NCBI RefSeq assembly: GCF_014773385.1
Contig: NZ_JACXAI010000024.1
Location: 1-64,000 of the forward strand
From: Metabacillus arenae
GTDB lineage: Bacteria; Bacillota; Bacilli; Bacillales; Bacillaceae
Direction of reading: 5' to 3'
DNA length: 64,000 bases
Shown in pieces: positions 53,250 through 62,118 of the stretch. Numbering within the stretch: the stretch's first letter is position 1; every line of letters starts with the position of its first letter. The position numbers were made by a program, and so were the translations under genes. The notes below the pieces were generated by a model. It was given only the letters and a program-made list of their open reading frames with translations. It did no database searches and had not been told where the DNA came from.

Positions 53250-53573
53250 TTACATCCCATCCTTCTTTTCTTCGCTCTCCATGCCATCTTCCATCATTTC
53301 TTCATCTTCCATTTTCTCCTCTTTTTCCATCATGTCTTTTTCTTCCATATCACTTTTCTCTTCCATATCCCCGTTTTCTTTCATCTCATCGTTTTTTTCC
53401 ATCTCTTCTCCGTTACTCATGTCCCCATTTTCTTCTTTTTCCATATCGTCGCTCATTTCTTCTTCTTTCATATCACCTGTGTTTGAGGTATCTTCGTTTG
53501 CATTTCCACAAGCAGCTAGAAATAATACACCTGCCATCGTCATCGTCATAAATAAAAACTTCCAATTTTTCAT
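53250..53573 (-). CDS. methionine-rich acidic lipoprotein
   Basis: A 107-residue lipoprotein. Signal peptide KNWKFLFMTMTMAGVLFLAAC; the lipobox Cys is residue 22. The 86-residue mature part has 15 Met (17%) and is otherwise almost only Glu, Asp, Lys, Gly, Asn and Ser with no aromatic residue or His, in irregular units such as EEKSDMEEKDMMEKEEKM. It is surely disordered. ATG lies after AAAGGAGAGAG. Such composition suits a sacrificial methionine scavenger of hypochlorite/chloramines, like MrpX of Azospira, recycled by an MsrP-type reductase. A Met-based copper-binding role is possible but His is absent. Confidence 0.8.
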   Translation of the reverse strand: MKNWKFLFMTMTMAGVLFLAACGNANEDTSNTGDMKEEEMSDDMEKEENGDMSNGEEMEKNDEMKENGDMEEKSDMEEKDMMEKEEKMEDEEMMEDGMESEEKKDGM

Positions 53574-53610
53574 TTTCACTCTCTCCTTTGTTCTATCATT
53601 CGATTCGCTA

Positions 53611-53639
53611 TTTATCGTACTAAGTAAATCTTGCTTCAA
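53611..53639 (-). promoter_or_regulatory. candidate promoter of the lipoprotein-RR-HK-Mo operon
   Basis: On the minus strand TTGAAG (53639-53634), 17 bp, GATAAA (53616-53611), 38 nt before the lipoprotein ATG. A plausible sigma-A promoter; no clear direct repeat for the response regulator was recognised. Confidence 0.45.
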
Positions 53640-53746
53640 AATAAACAAAGTATTAAATAAGTCTTACATTTTGATAAATACTATAAAATACTTTGATCAC
53701 TGCCTAAAAGAATAAATATTTCATATTCTCTAACTCCTAACATGGG

Positions 53747-53784
53747 AAAGGAGCCTCATTAGCAAGTGTCTGGCGGGCTCCTTT
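53747..53784. terminator. hairpin upstream of the Met-rich operon
   Basis: AAAGGAGCC and GGCTCCTTT pair around a 20-nt loop, followed by CTCTATG. A second strong hairpin, AAATCCCAATCTCTCA / TTGAGAAATTGGGATTT, lies at 53889-53930 and probably terminates the gene at 54508 on the minus strand. Otherwise 53640-54004 holds no gene. Confidence 0.7.
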
Positions 53785-54004
53785 CTCTATGAACTCATTG
53801 ACTGTACAGTTACCCGATAAATCAACATTTATTATAGTAGCAGCATATGTAAACATGCGGTATACAACTTTAAGGATATTCTGAAAAAAAAATCCCAATC
53901 TCTCAGTTTAAATTGAGAAATTGGGATTTAACTCTTTGATTCAATGATGTGCACGATTTAATTCTAAAAGTTCAGGCAGGTCGGCTGCACTTTTTTTAGT
54001 ATCG

Positions 54005-54508
54005 TTATCCTTCATACGCTTGCCTTAAAGTTTTTACATCCATTTTCTTCATTTTGAGCATTGCATTCATAACTCTTCCCGACTTTTCAGGATCGGGGCC
54101 GCTTATCATCTCGTATAGGATTGTAGGCACAATTTGCCATGATACCCCGTATTTATCTTTCAGCCAACCGCACACTTGCGCCTTTTCATCTCCACCTTCT
54201 GAGAGATTTTCCCAATAATAATCTACTTCTTCTTGTCCCTCGCAATTGACGATAAAGGATATGGCCTCATTGAATTGGAAGTGCGGACCGCCATTTAATG
54301 CTACGAAAGGCTGTCCTTCCAGCTGGAATTCCAAGGTCATGACTGTTCCCTCTGGTATCCTGTTGATCTCATACGTTTCTTTCCCATATCGAGTAATCCT
54401 GCCGATCTTGGAATTATTGAAGATAGAAACGTAAAAATTCACTGCCTCCTCAGCTTGCATATCAAACCACAAATTAGGTGTAATTTTTTCGATTTTGTTT
54501 TCCACCAT
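54005..54508 (-). CDS. VOC protein of the PhnB/3-demethylubiquinone methyltransferase-like group
   Basis: A 167-residue protein: KITPNLWFDMQAEEAVNFYVSIFNNSKIG at the start and DKYGVSWQIVPTILYEMISGPDPEKSGRVMNAMLKMKKMD at the end are diagnostic for the 3-dmu-9_3-mt (PhnB-like) fold. Despite the Pfam name most members are not methyltransferases; function unknown. TGTAAGCGTTATGA (about 54551-54564) upstream is close to a cre site, with one mismatch. Confidence 0.85.
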   Translation of the reverse strand: MVENKIEKITPNLWFDMQAEEAVNFYVSIFNNSKIGRITRYGKETYEINRIPEGTVMTLEFQLEGQPFVALNGGPHFQFNEAISFIVNCEGQEEVDYYWENLSEGGDEKAQVCGWLKDKYGVSWQIVPTILYEMISGPDPEKSGRVMNAMLKMKKMDVKTLRQAYEG

Positions 54509-54948
54509 TTTCTCCTCCTCGTTTTCGGGTGTTTGTTAAATCACCGTTATGTAAGCGTTATGATTTGTGTAAAGGCTCCTTTCTATCTCATAAAATATTT
54601 CTAATCCTACTATTACATAAAAAACAAGACGTCGTTTCTTCTAAATTGCTATATTTATATGTTTAGACCTGAGAAAAACAGACAAGCAGCTGCAATAATC
54701 ATCTACCGTATTTCCAAAAACGGAAGAACATGTTCTATTCCTCACCCGCTAACTTAAGAATGAAGCACTCCCAATAGGTGATTGTATTCTTTAGCTGCGG
54801 GAGTATCAGATCAGGCTTCCTTGATACCACTAAGATTGACAGATTAAATTAAAGAGTGATAAGATTTTGGGAATCGGTTACGTGTAAGGATTTATAATTT
54901 CGTTTTACTTTTTACGTAACATATGTAACGTTAGTGGAGGTAGTTCAG

Positions 54949-55941
54949 TTGGCTACAATTAGAGATGTTGCTGAGAAAGCAGGAGTGTCTACAGCAACTG
55001 TATCAAGAATTATTAATAATAAAGGCCAAGCAACACCTGAGACGATTGCTAGAGTACATGCAATTATTAAAGAATTGGGTTATAAACCTAACGTTGTTGC
55101 ACAAAGCTTAACAAGTAAAAAGTCAAATACAATTGCTTTACTTGTTCCAACAATAAAAAACCCTTTCTTCCCAGAGTTAGCTCGAGGGATAGAAGATGTT
55201 GCGAATTCTAATGGAATGAACATCTTTCTATGTAATACAGATGATGAGAGAGTAAAATTAAAGAACTACCTTGTTTCCCTACAAGAAAGATATGTAGATG
55301 GGATTATTATTAATTCTCTTACCTTAAACAATGAAGACTTAGATGAGCTTCATTCTAATGGAATTCCCTCTGTTACATTAGACCGATCCATCTCCACTCA
55401 TAATTTCTCTTCTATCACCGTTAAACATAGAGAAGGTGCCCAACTTGCTACAAAGCATCTAATTGACATTGGTTGCAGGCGAATTGGAATGATTCGTGGA
55501 CCAGAAGATGATATTACTGCTGTTCAAAGAATGTGGGGATATAGAGATTATGTAAAAGATTTTGATTGGTTTGACCAAAGTTGGATTGCTCTTGGAGATT
55601 TTAGTGTACAAAGTGGTTATTATTGTATGAAAGAACTTTTCCAGCGTCATCCGGATATAGATGGAGTCTTTGCATCTAATGATTTAATGGCGATTGGTTT
55701 ATTAAAAGCTGCTCATGAATGGGGACGAAAGGTGCCAGATGAATTAGCAATTATAGGTTTTGATGGGATTGATATGTCGCAATATACTTACCCTCCGCTC
55801 TCTACCATTAAACAACCCATCTATGAAATGGGAAAAATGGCAATGGAGGATCTATTAAGGTTAATTAAAGACCCAAAGCTTGATTATAATAAAAGAGAAC
55901 TCGATGTTGAACTCATGTTACGAGAATCATCTATGCGATAA
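54949..55941 (+). CDS. LacI-family regulator (RbsR-like)
   Basis: A 330-residue repressor. HTH TIRDVAEKAGVSTATVSRIINNKG and a sugar-binding core from about residue 60 (NTIALLVPTIKNPFFPELARGIEDVA, DGVFASNDLMAIGLLKAA). TTG 54949 is 8 nt after GGAGGT; a GTG at 54934 is in frame. Sites with GTAAC/GTTAC half-palindromes occur in its own promoter (54875-54882, 54914-54931), and full GTAACCGGTTAC copies between the kinase-epimerase operon and the MFS gene. Confidence 0.9.
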   Translation: MATIRDVAEKAGVSTATVSRIINNKGQATPETIARVHAIIKELGYKPNVVAQSLTSKKSNTIALLVPTIKNPFFPELARGIEDVANSNGMNIFLCNTDDERVKLKNYLVSLQERYVDGIIINSLTLNNEDLDELHSNGIPSVTLDRSISTHNFSSITVKHREGAQLATKHLIDIGCRRIGMIRGPEDDITAVQRMWGYRDYVKDFDWFDQSWIALGDFSVQSGYYCMKELFQRHPDIDGVFASNDLMAIGLLKAAHEWGRKVPDELAIIGFDGIDMSQYTYPPLSTIKQPIYEMGKMAMEDLLRLIKDPKLDYNKRELDVELMLRESSMR

Positions 55942-55944
55942 TAA

Positions 55945-55995
55945 AAAAGAGAAACCAAAGGGAAGATTTGAATCGATTTTTGGTTTCTCTTTTTA
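55945..55995. terminator. bidirectional terminator between regulator and ribokinase
   Basis: AAAAAGAGAAACCAAA and TTTGGTTTCTCTTTTT form a 16-bp stem with A run before and T run after, so it can serve the convergent regulator and kinase genes. Confidence 0.85.
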
Positions 55996-56046
55996 TATGA
56001 TAATTAGTAAACAGTGTTGCTCTAAATCAATAGTTACTTAATAAAT

Positions 56047-57000
56047 TTATGCTTGCAAAGTTTCAAATAAATAATGTGAAATCCCTCTCTCTTCACAAAA
56101 TTTATTGACTTCTTCAATTGTTGGCACCCCTGCTTGTGCACCTTGTTTTGTTACCTTTAATGCAGCTACAATGTTTGCAAATTTGGCTGCTGCAGCAATA
56201 TCAGTTCCATCTGATAAAGCAAAAGCAAGAGCTCCAGCAAATGAATCTCCCGCACCAACAGTATCCATTGCTTTCACTTGAATAGCTTCGATATATTCTG
56301 TATTTCCACTTTGATAGACTAGAGATCCTTTCTCTCCCATTTTAATGATGGAGTTCTTTACACCAATTTGATTGAAATATTCAGCAGCTTGGAAGGCGGA
56401 ATCTAAATCCGAGATATCTATGCCTGTTATTTGTTTCGTTTCTTGTTTATTAGGAACAATTAGATCCGCATAGTGCAATGCACGTTCTGTAATGCCATCT
56501 GCTGGAGCAGGATCTAGAACAACTAACATTCCTTTATTTTTTGCTTGAATCATTGACTCAATAACTGCTTCCTCAGGAATTTCCATCTGTACTAATAAAA
56601 CTTTACTATTATTGATTTTTGAGAAAGCATCTCGAATATCCTTTGAGGTTAAATCATCGTTTGCCCCTTTAACAACTAGCATTGTATTTTCAGCTGTATG
56701 GTCTACAGTAATAATTGCACAACCAGTGGAAGTATTATTTACCTGTTTTACAAAAGAAGTGTTAACATGATTCTCTTTTAAAGCACGAATCATGGTATCA
56801 CCATATAAATCACAACCAATCGAACCAATCATATTCACTGTTTTTCCTAATCGTGCACTTGCAACAGCCTGATTAGCACCTTTCCCGCCAGGAAGCGTTA
56901 CCATTTTCCTCCCAAAAATGGTTTCCCCACGATTGGGATATTGGTTCGTAAAGGATACGATATCAACATTAATACTTCCAACTACGGTTATCTCCCCCAT
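56047..57000 (-). CDS. rbsK: ribokinase (PfkB family)
   Basis: A 317-residue PfkB-type sugar kinase. GSINVDIV (7-14), PGGKGANQAVASARLG (37-52) and DTVGAGDSFAGALA (about 248-261, Asp253 base and GAGD anion hole) are ribokinase signatures. It would phosphorylate ribose or a related free sugar at O5/O6. It is 17 nt downstream of the epimerase gene in one operon. No ribose ABC transporter or pyranase (rbsD) is present, so its real substrate may be another sugar such as allulose or ribulose. Confidence 0.9.
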   Translation of the reverse strand: MGEITVVGSINVDIVSFTNQYPNRGETIFGRKMVTLPGGKGANQAVASARLGKTVNMIGSIGCDLYGDTMIRALKENHVNTSFVKQVNNTSTGCAIITVDHTAENTMLVVKGANDDLTSKDIRDAFSKINNSKVLLVQMEIPEEAVIESMIQAKNKGMLVVLDPAPADGITERALHYADLIVPNKQETKQITGIDISDLDSAFQAAEYFNQIGVKNSIIKMGEKGSLVYQSGNTEYIEAIQVKAMDTVGAGDSFAGALAFALSDGTDIAAAAKFANIVAALKVTKQGAQAGVPTIEEVNKFCEERGISHYLFETLQA

Positions 57001-57017
57001 TACTACACCTCCGATCT

Positions 57018-57713
57018 TTAAATGAGATTAGGTTCAAAATTACTTGTATTGTTATGTTCTATAAACTGTCTTAAGTTTGTTACAGCTTCTTCAAATGTGA
57101 TATCTGGTTTAAATAATGAAGACGTACCACATACCAGCATATTTGCTCCATTTTCTAAGACTCCAGGAATCGTTTCATATCCAATGTTTCCGTCAACCTG
57201 AATATTTATGTTATAGCCTTCTTTAAAGAGCATATCTTTTAAATCACTTAATTTTTGATACATTAAAGGGATGAATTTTTGACCAGCGAATCCTGGGTTA
57301 ACTGTCATGACAGTTATATAATCTACTACATCTAAGACGTATTTAAGTTCCTCGATTGGAGTAGATGGGTTAAGAGCAACTCCTGCTCTCAATCCATTAT
57401 CACGAATTGTTTGCAATGTTCTTTGTAAATGCTCTGTTGCTTCAGTATGAACGGAAATCATGTCAGCACCTGCTTCAATAAAAGTAGATAAGTGGTTTTC
57501 AGGATTTTTAACCATTAAATGAACATCAAAAGGTTTTTTTGTATAAGGTCTTATACTTTTAATCATGTCAGGTCCCATTGTGAAATTAGGAACGAAGCTG
57601 CCATCCATTACATCCAAATGAAAAAAGTCTACACCAGCTTGATCTAATATAATTACTGATTCTTTTAGTACTCCCATATCCGCACACATTAAAGATGGAC
57701 CAATTAAAGTCAT
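57018..57713 (-). CDS. ribulose-/allulose-phosphate 3-epimerase family protein
   Basis: A 231-residue TIM-barrel epimerase. IGPSLMCADMGVLKES, HLDVMDGSFVPNFTMGP, DVHLMVKNPE, ITVMTVNPGFAGQKFIP and IQVDGNIGYETIP contain the metal ligands and catalytic Asp pair. PGFAGQ with FIP and the start SLMC.D look more like AlsE (allulose-6-phosphate 3-epimerase) than like Rpe (PGFGGQ). It is first in the operon with ribokinase; GGAGG precedes the ATG. Confidence 0.87.
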   Translation of the reverse strand: MTLIGPSLMCADMGVLKESVIILDQAGVDFFHLDVMDGSFVPNFTMGPDMIKSIRPYTKKPFDVHLMVKNPENHLSTFIEAGADMISVHTEATEHLQRTLQTIRDNGLRAGVALNPSTPIEELKYVLDVVDYITVMTVNPGFAGQKFIPLMYQKLSDLKDMLFKEGYNINIQVDGNIGYETIPGVLENGANMLVCGTSSLFKPDITFEEAVTNLRQFIEHNNTSNFEPNLI

Positions 57714-58478
57714 AGTTTCAAAGCCTCCTAATTTTGTATAAAACTTTTTATGTAGAATTGTTCTACCTTCAAAGTTCCACTTTAGTAGAATAGTGACTGT
57801 TATAGATACTTAGTAAAAATTTAGTTCTTTGCGTTTTTGTGAAAAACTTAATTTGTTACATTTGTTACAAAAACCATAACAAAAAACTATCAAGAACATT
57901 ACGTAACCGGTTACGAAAAATCGTATCACTTATGGTTTGATTTTGTCAAACAGAAATTTTTTTCATGATATATAATATAAAGAGGTTATTATTTTAAGTT
58001 AAATACAGGATTTTAATAAAAATCTAAAAATAAATAACCATCCGTAACCGCTTGCATGTATAAAAGGGTTGTGATAATATACAGAAATAAGTGCTACACC
58101 TAGTAAAAAAGTGTATTACTTTTTACGTAACCGGTTACCTGAATTTATTAATAATAGTAAACAGTTTTAGGGGGATTAAATTGAGGAAACATGAGGAAAT
58201 GGCTAAACATTATTAACAACAGGAAATTCTGTAATTAGATTTACCACAAGAACTATGTGAGAGTGCAGCAAAAGTAGTTTCAAAAAGTGGCGGAGGTTAC
58301 TTAAGATGTGACGTGAAAATAAAAAAGAAACAGAAAAAAATAGTGCTGATAGTGTAAGCGCTATTGGTCCTTTAGATTTCTTATAAATTACGCCGTTGTT
58401 CTTAATTCCTGATCATGTACTAAATAAATCTATTTAATAGTCGGGTTATACTAATCTACATATTTAGGAGGGTTACAG
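57714..58478. promoter_or_regulatory. divergent control region with LacI-type operators
   Basis: CGTAACCGGTTACG (57902-57915) and GTAACCGGTTAC (58127-58138) are perfect palindromes; CCGTAACCGCTTGCA (about 58042) is a half-conserved third. TGTAAGCGCTATTG (about 58357) resembles a weak cre site. Between 58160 and 58400 a short frame reading QELCESAAKVVSKSGGGYL looks coding but has stops; it is probably a remnant. These sites would let the LacI regulator control both the epimerase-kinase operon and the MFS gene. Confidence 0.8.
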
Positions 58479-59765
58479 TTGAAAAATGTAAACGCTATTA
58501 CTAATATAGGTCAAAAAACAATCCTTGGAATGCCTAAATCTCTATTTTGGGGATTTGTTGCAATATTAATCTTTATGACAGGAGACGGGGTTGAACAAGC
58601 ATTTCTTTCAAAACAAATCGTAGAAATGGGGTTTTCTCCTGCAGATTCAGCTATGGTTTTTACAGTATACGGGGTTACTGTTGCACTTGGTTCATGGTTA
58701 GCAGCTTTATTTGCTGATATTTGGGGTCCAAGACGGACTATGTTAATCGGACTAATGATATGGATCGTTTTTCATGTTGGTTTTATCTCTCTTGGAACAG
58801 TGCCGGAAGATTTAAATATGATGTTGATTATGTATGGTTTACGCGGCTTTGGGTTTCCGCTATTTGCCTATTCGTTTGTTGTTTGGATTGCTTATGCTAC
58901 ACCGCACAAAAAACTCCCTACAGCGATGGGATGGTTCTGGTTTGCTCACTCACTAGGGCTTGGTGTATTCGGTTCTTACATGCCTAGCTTTACTATTCCC
59001 GCTATCGGCTATAATGGTTCGCTTTGGTTAGGGTTAATTTTTGTCATTATTGGTGGATTAGTAGGCGTACTTATGACAAAAGGAAACTATGAAAAACCTA
59101 AAAATGAAAACCCTGCTGAAACAATAAAGAAAGGGATTACAATCCTTTTTACTAATAATAAGATAGCTATTGCGTCAGCAGTAAGGATTATAAATCAGTT
59201 AGCTGTCTATGGTTTTGTTGTAGCAATGCCATTATTTTTAACAAGTGAGGAAGTTGGTTTTACGACTTCTCAATGGCTGCAAATATGGGCTGCTATGTAC
59301 TTAGTAAATATTTTCTTTAATTTATTTTGGGGATTTGTCGCAAATAAAATGGCATGGAACAAAGTGGTTCAGTATTTCGGTTGTATTGGATTAGCGATTG
59401 CTTGTTTATTATTCTATTACGTTCCAATCACTTTTGGCCCCAATTATTGGTTAATGCTATGTGTATCAGGTTTCTTTGGAGCCGTTCTTGGAGCATTCGC
59501 TCAAATGTCTGCAATTTTTGCAGCAATTGATCCAGAGAACAGAGGAGCAGCAATGTCAATTCACAATCTATCTGCTGGATTAAGTCAATTTATAGGGCCA
59601 GCATTAGCAGGTCTACTATTTTCATTATTCGGAACAGAGGGATTAGTTTGGTCATTAGCAGGATTCTATCTATTAGGGTTTGTCCTTGCGCAATTCTTAA
59701 AAATTGAACAAGAACAACCTTTAGCAGAGAAAGAGAGTCCTAACCTTGTAAATAAAGCATTATAA
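58479..59765 (+). CDS. MFS transporter, polyol permease (RbtT/DalT/CsbX) group
   Basis: A 428-residue MFS protein with 12 membrane segments. The N-terminal GMPKSLFWGFVAILIFMTGDGVEQAFLS and the loop ADIWGPRRTMLIGL correspond to the polyol permease group with RbtT, DalT and B. subtilis CsbX. TTG start after AGGAGGG. Operators upstream tie it to the ribokinase-epimerase pair, so it probably imports their sugar by proton symport. Confidence 0.88.
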   Translation: MKNVNAITNIGQKTILGMPKSLFWGFVAILIFMTGDGVEQAFLSKQIVEMGFSPADSAMVFTVYGVTVALGSWLAALFADIWGPRRTMLIGLMIWIVFHVGFISLGTVPEDLNMMLIMYGLRGFGFPLFAYSFVVWIAYATPHKKLPTAMGWFWFAHSLGLGVFGSYMPSFTIPAIGYNGSLWLGLIFVIIGGLVGVLMTKGNYEKPKNENPAETIKKGITILFTNNKIAIASAVRIINQLAVYGFVVAMPLFLTSEEVGFTTSQWLQIWAAMYLVNIFFNLFWGFVANKMAWNKVVQYFGCIGLAIACLLFYYVPITFGPNYWLMLCVSGFFGAVLGAFAQMSAIFAAIDPENRGAAMSIHNLSAGLSQFIGPALAGLLFSLFGTEGLVWSLAGFYLLGFVLAQFLKIEQEQPLAEKESPNLVNKAL

Positions 59766-59783
59766 TCATGAAGTCTTCTTCAA

Positions 59784-59815
59784 TCCCAATAGGGTAAACC
59801 CTATTGGGATTTTTA
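59784..59815 (+). terminator. terminator after the MFS gene
   Basis: TCCCAATAGGGT-AA-ACCCTATTGGGA, then TTTTTAAATTTT: a perfect stem with T tract. Confidence 0.9.
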
Positions 59816-59984
59816 AATTTTACGAAAATAGCAAATTTTAAAACGGGTTGCCTTAATACTTATTTTATTTCACATAACGTGTTCACCCTTGGTAATATGA
59901 GGCTTTTCCTAATCGTTTGTTTGGAATAATACAGATGACAACTATCCTCATGCTACAAAATAAAGATGATTCTAATACAACTTT

Positions 59985-60062
59985 CTTTGCCAACTATACC
60001 TTCTGTCGATAGTCTAGTCCATCGTGATATAATTCTACCGCTTTTTCTACCCAAAGTAATAA
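59985..60062 (-). pseudogene. fragment of a VOC gene
   Basis: The plus strand reads TTTGCCAACTATACC-TTCTGTCGATAG, then CGTGATATAATTC and CCCAAAGTAATAACA, closely matching the 5' part of the VOC gene at 50015-50105 (minus-strand coding). Only about 80 bp remain, with gaps. The surrounding 59816-60225 holds no gene; 60078-60115 (CAGCTAAAGCAGCGG..TTCTTC) resembles 27061-27105. Confidence 0.6.
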
Positions 60063-60225
60063 CACTGTTTCTCCCACAGCTAAAGCAGCGGTTTTTCTTC
60101 AACTCACTCTGTCATTAAACAATGTTTTCAAAAAAATCTCAAAAATAGCAATCGAAAAGAAATCAATATAAAGTGAATTGATATAATTGAAATAGTTCTT
60201 AATCAAAACTCAAGGAGGAATAACC

Positions 60226-60636
60226 ATGACAGTAAGTCTCACCCCTTATATCACTCTGGAAGGAAACGCAAAGGAAGCTATTCAGTTTTATGAAAAAGCA
60301 TTGGGTGCTGAAGTCCTCTCGATCATTACATACGGAGAAATGCCTGATTCTCCCTCTGACGATCTGAAAAACCTTGTGGCACACGCAATGATAAAAGTTG
60401 ATGAAGCAGAACTCATGTTTTCCGATTCACCAGGTTCGCCTATTAAAAAGGGTAATCAAGTTACGATTTGTATTTCAACTAACGATGTAGAGAAATCCAA
60501 ACAAATTTTTGAAGCCTTGCGACAAAATGGTCAGGTTAATATGCCACTTGAAAAAACTTCCTTTAGCCCTGCTTTTGGTGATGTAACGGACAAATTCGGC
60601 GTAACCTTTCAAATTTATACTGAAGGTCAAAAATAA
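60226..60636 (+). CDS. VOC protein, PhnB-like
   Basis: A 136-residue protein. PYITLEGNAKEAIQFYEKALGAEVLSIITYGEMP and the closing FGDVTDKFGVTFQIY are typical PhnB-like glyoxalase-fold signatures. AAGGAGGA precedes the ATG. A terminator (AAAGAGC / GCTCTTTTTTT) lies at 60644-60682. Function unknown. Confidence 0.87.
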   Translation: MTVSLTPYITLEGNAKEAIQFYEKALGAEVLSIITYGEMPDSPSDDLKNLVAHAMIKVDEAELMFSDSPGSPIKKGNQVTICISTNDVEKSKQIFEALRQNGQVNMPLEKTSFSPAFGDVTDKFGVTFQIYTEGQK

Positions 60637-60739
60637 ATTACGGAAAAAGAGCTGCTTAAAATAATGAGCTGCTCTTTTTTTATTACATAATTTGTATCAA
60701 AATAAGCCATATCCGTTTATCCTTCGCAAATAAAATTGT

Positions 60740-61297
60740 TCATGCTTCTGGTTCTGGGTAATACATAAGTAGAAAAAAACTTGCTAATTCATCGGTAGAA
60801 TTTATATAACTATGAGGTGTCATTCCTGTAAATTGCAGGGCATCTCCAGATTCCATTACATGTTCCTTCCCTTGAAGATTTACTGTTAATTTACCTTCTT
60901 TTATTAATAGATACTCCTCCCCTAAATGGGATTTCGCTTCATGTGAACACCCTGGTTTAAGTTCAACTATGTAAATTTCAAACTTTTTCTCAGGATGATA
61001 AGGAAAGAAAGAATAGACGAGGTAATTACCTTCATTATCTGAGACAGGATCTAATTCCTTTATATTTATTTTTTTTACTTTAGGAACGTCTTCCTTCATA
61101 AATAGAGAAAATGATACCTGAAGTCCATTCGCAATTTTCCACAGAGTGGTGACAGTGGGATTGGATTTACCTTTTTCAATTTGGGCAAGCATAGCTTTAC
61201 TAACTCCTGTAAATTCAGAAACTTGATCAAGAGTAAGATTTCTGCTTTTCCTGAGATTGGACAGGTTTCTCGCAATAATAGCCTGTATATTATCCAT
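60740..61297 (-). CDS. XRE-family regulator with C-terminal cupin domain
   Basis: A 185-residue protein. HTH_3 at residues 5-65 (LSNLRKSRNLTLDQVSEFTGVSKAMLAQIEKGKSNPT) and a cupin_2 barrel at about 105-180 (GEEYLLIKEGKLTVNLQGKEHVMESGDALQF). Divergent from azlCD, so probably its repressor with an amino-acid or related effector bound in the cupin. GGAGAG precedes the ATG. Confidence 0.9.
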   Translation of the reverse strand: MDNIQAIIARNLSNLRKSRNLTLDQVSEFTGVSKAMLAQIEKGKSNPTVTTLWKIANGLQVSFSLFMKEDVPKVKKINIKELDPVSDNEGNYLVYSFFPYHPEKKFEIYIVELKPGCSHEAKSHLGEEYLLIKEGKLTVNLQGKEHVMESGDALQFTGMTPHSYINSTDELASFFLLMYYPEPEA

Positions 61298-61327
61298 GAA
61301 TGCTCTCCTTAAATTCTTTTGAAATGA

Positions 61328-61369
61328 TTATAACACACCCTTGTTTGTTATAACGTAAATTTGTATAAT
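61328..61369 (+). promoter_or_regulatory. azlC promoter with overlapping inverted repeat
   Basis: TTGTTT (61341-61346), 17 bp, TATAAT (61364-61369). TTATAACA (61328-61335) and TGTTATAA (61346-61353) form a perfect 8-bp inverted repeat with 10-bp spacer overlapping the -35, a probable site for the divergent XRE-cupin regulator. Confidence 0.75.
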
Positions 61370-61392
61370 ATGATAAACAAGGAGGAGGAATA

Positions 61393-62118
61393 ATGATTAC
61401 AGAAACAACAGTAGTTAATCAAGAAGAGAAAAGCCCAACGTTTACTCAAGGGATGAAGGATTGTGTACCAACATTGTTGGGATATATGAGTATTGGTTTT
61501 GCATTTGGGATCGTTGGTGTGGCCTCAAATCTGAGTGTAATGGAAATCGCCCTATTATCAGCGTTAGTATATGCTGGAGCAGCTCAATTCATTATATGTG
61601 CTTTGTTAGTGGTGAATAGTCCTATGTCAGCAATTATCATAACAACCTTCATTGTAAATTTACGTAACTTTCTTTTAAGCGCAACTCTTGCTCCTCATTT
61701 TACTAAGTATTCTTTAATGAAGAATTTAGGTATTGGAATTCTCGTTACAGATGAGTCGTTTGGTGTGGCCTCAAACAAAATCATAAAGGGTGAACCGATT
61801 AATGACCGTTGGATGAATGGATTAAATGTTACAGCTTATATTTTTTGGATACTATCTTGTGTGGCAGGTGCCATTTGCGGTAATTGGATCTCCAATCCAG
61901 AAGTGTTCGGCTTGGACTTTGCCCTAATTGCCATGTTTTTAGCTTTACTTGTTTTGCAATTAGAAAGTGTTATACATTCAAAATTAAAGCAGTATTTATG
62001 TTTAATAGTTTATATGACAATAGCTATGATTCTTTTATCTCTTTTTATAGAATCTCATCTAGCTGTTATTATAGCAACCATTATCGTAGCTACTATTGGG
62101 GTGGTGACAGATAAATGA
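61393..62118 (+). CDS. azlC: AzlC-family branched-chain amino acid exporter, large subunit
   Basis: A 241-residue membrane protein with about five to seven segments. CVPTLLGYMSIGFAFGIVG, LVYAGAAQFIICALL and IVNLRNFLLSATLAPHF are AzlC (YgaZ) hallmarks. Exports branched-chain amino acids or analogues (azaleucine resistance) together with AzlD. GGAGGAGG precedes the ATG; the TGA overlaps the next ATG (ATGA). Confidence 0.93.
   Translation: MITETTVVNQEEKSPTFTQGMKDCVPTLLGYMSIGFAFGIVGVASNLSVMEIALLSALVYAGAAQFIICALLVVNSPMSAIIITTFIVNLRNFLLSATLAPHFTKYSLMKNLGIGILVTDESFGVASNKIIKGEPINDRWMNGLNVTAYIFWILSCVAGAICGNWISNPEVFGLDFALIAMFLALLVLQLESVIHSKLKQYLCLIVYMTIAMILLSLFIESHLAVIIATIIVATIGVVTDK

Noticed and set aside
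53242-53715. 157-codon Ser/Phe/Ile-rich frame opposite the Met-rich lipoprotein
   Set aside because: It is the mirror of the GAA/GAT/ATG-rich lipoprotein gene. The minus strand has a proper signal peptide, lipobox and ribosome site.
42202-54330. second GntR operator (TGGAATTCCA) at about 54320
   Set aside because: The similar CTGGAATTCCA stretch there is inside the coding sequence of a VOC protein and unlinked to the GntR cluster.
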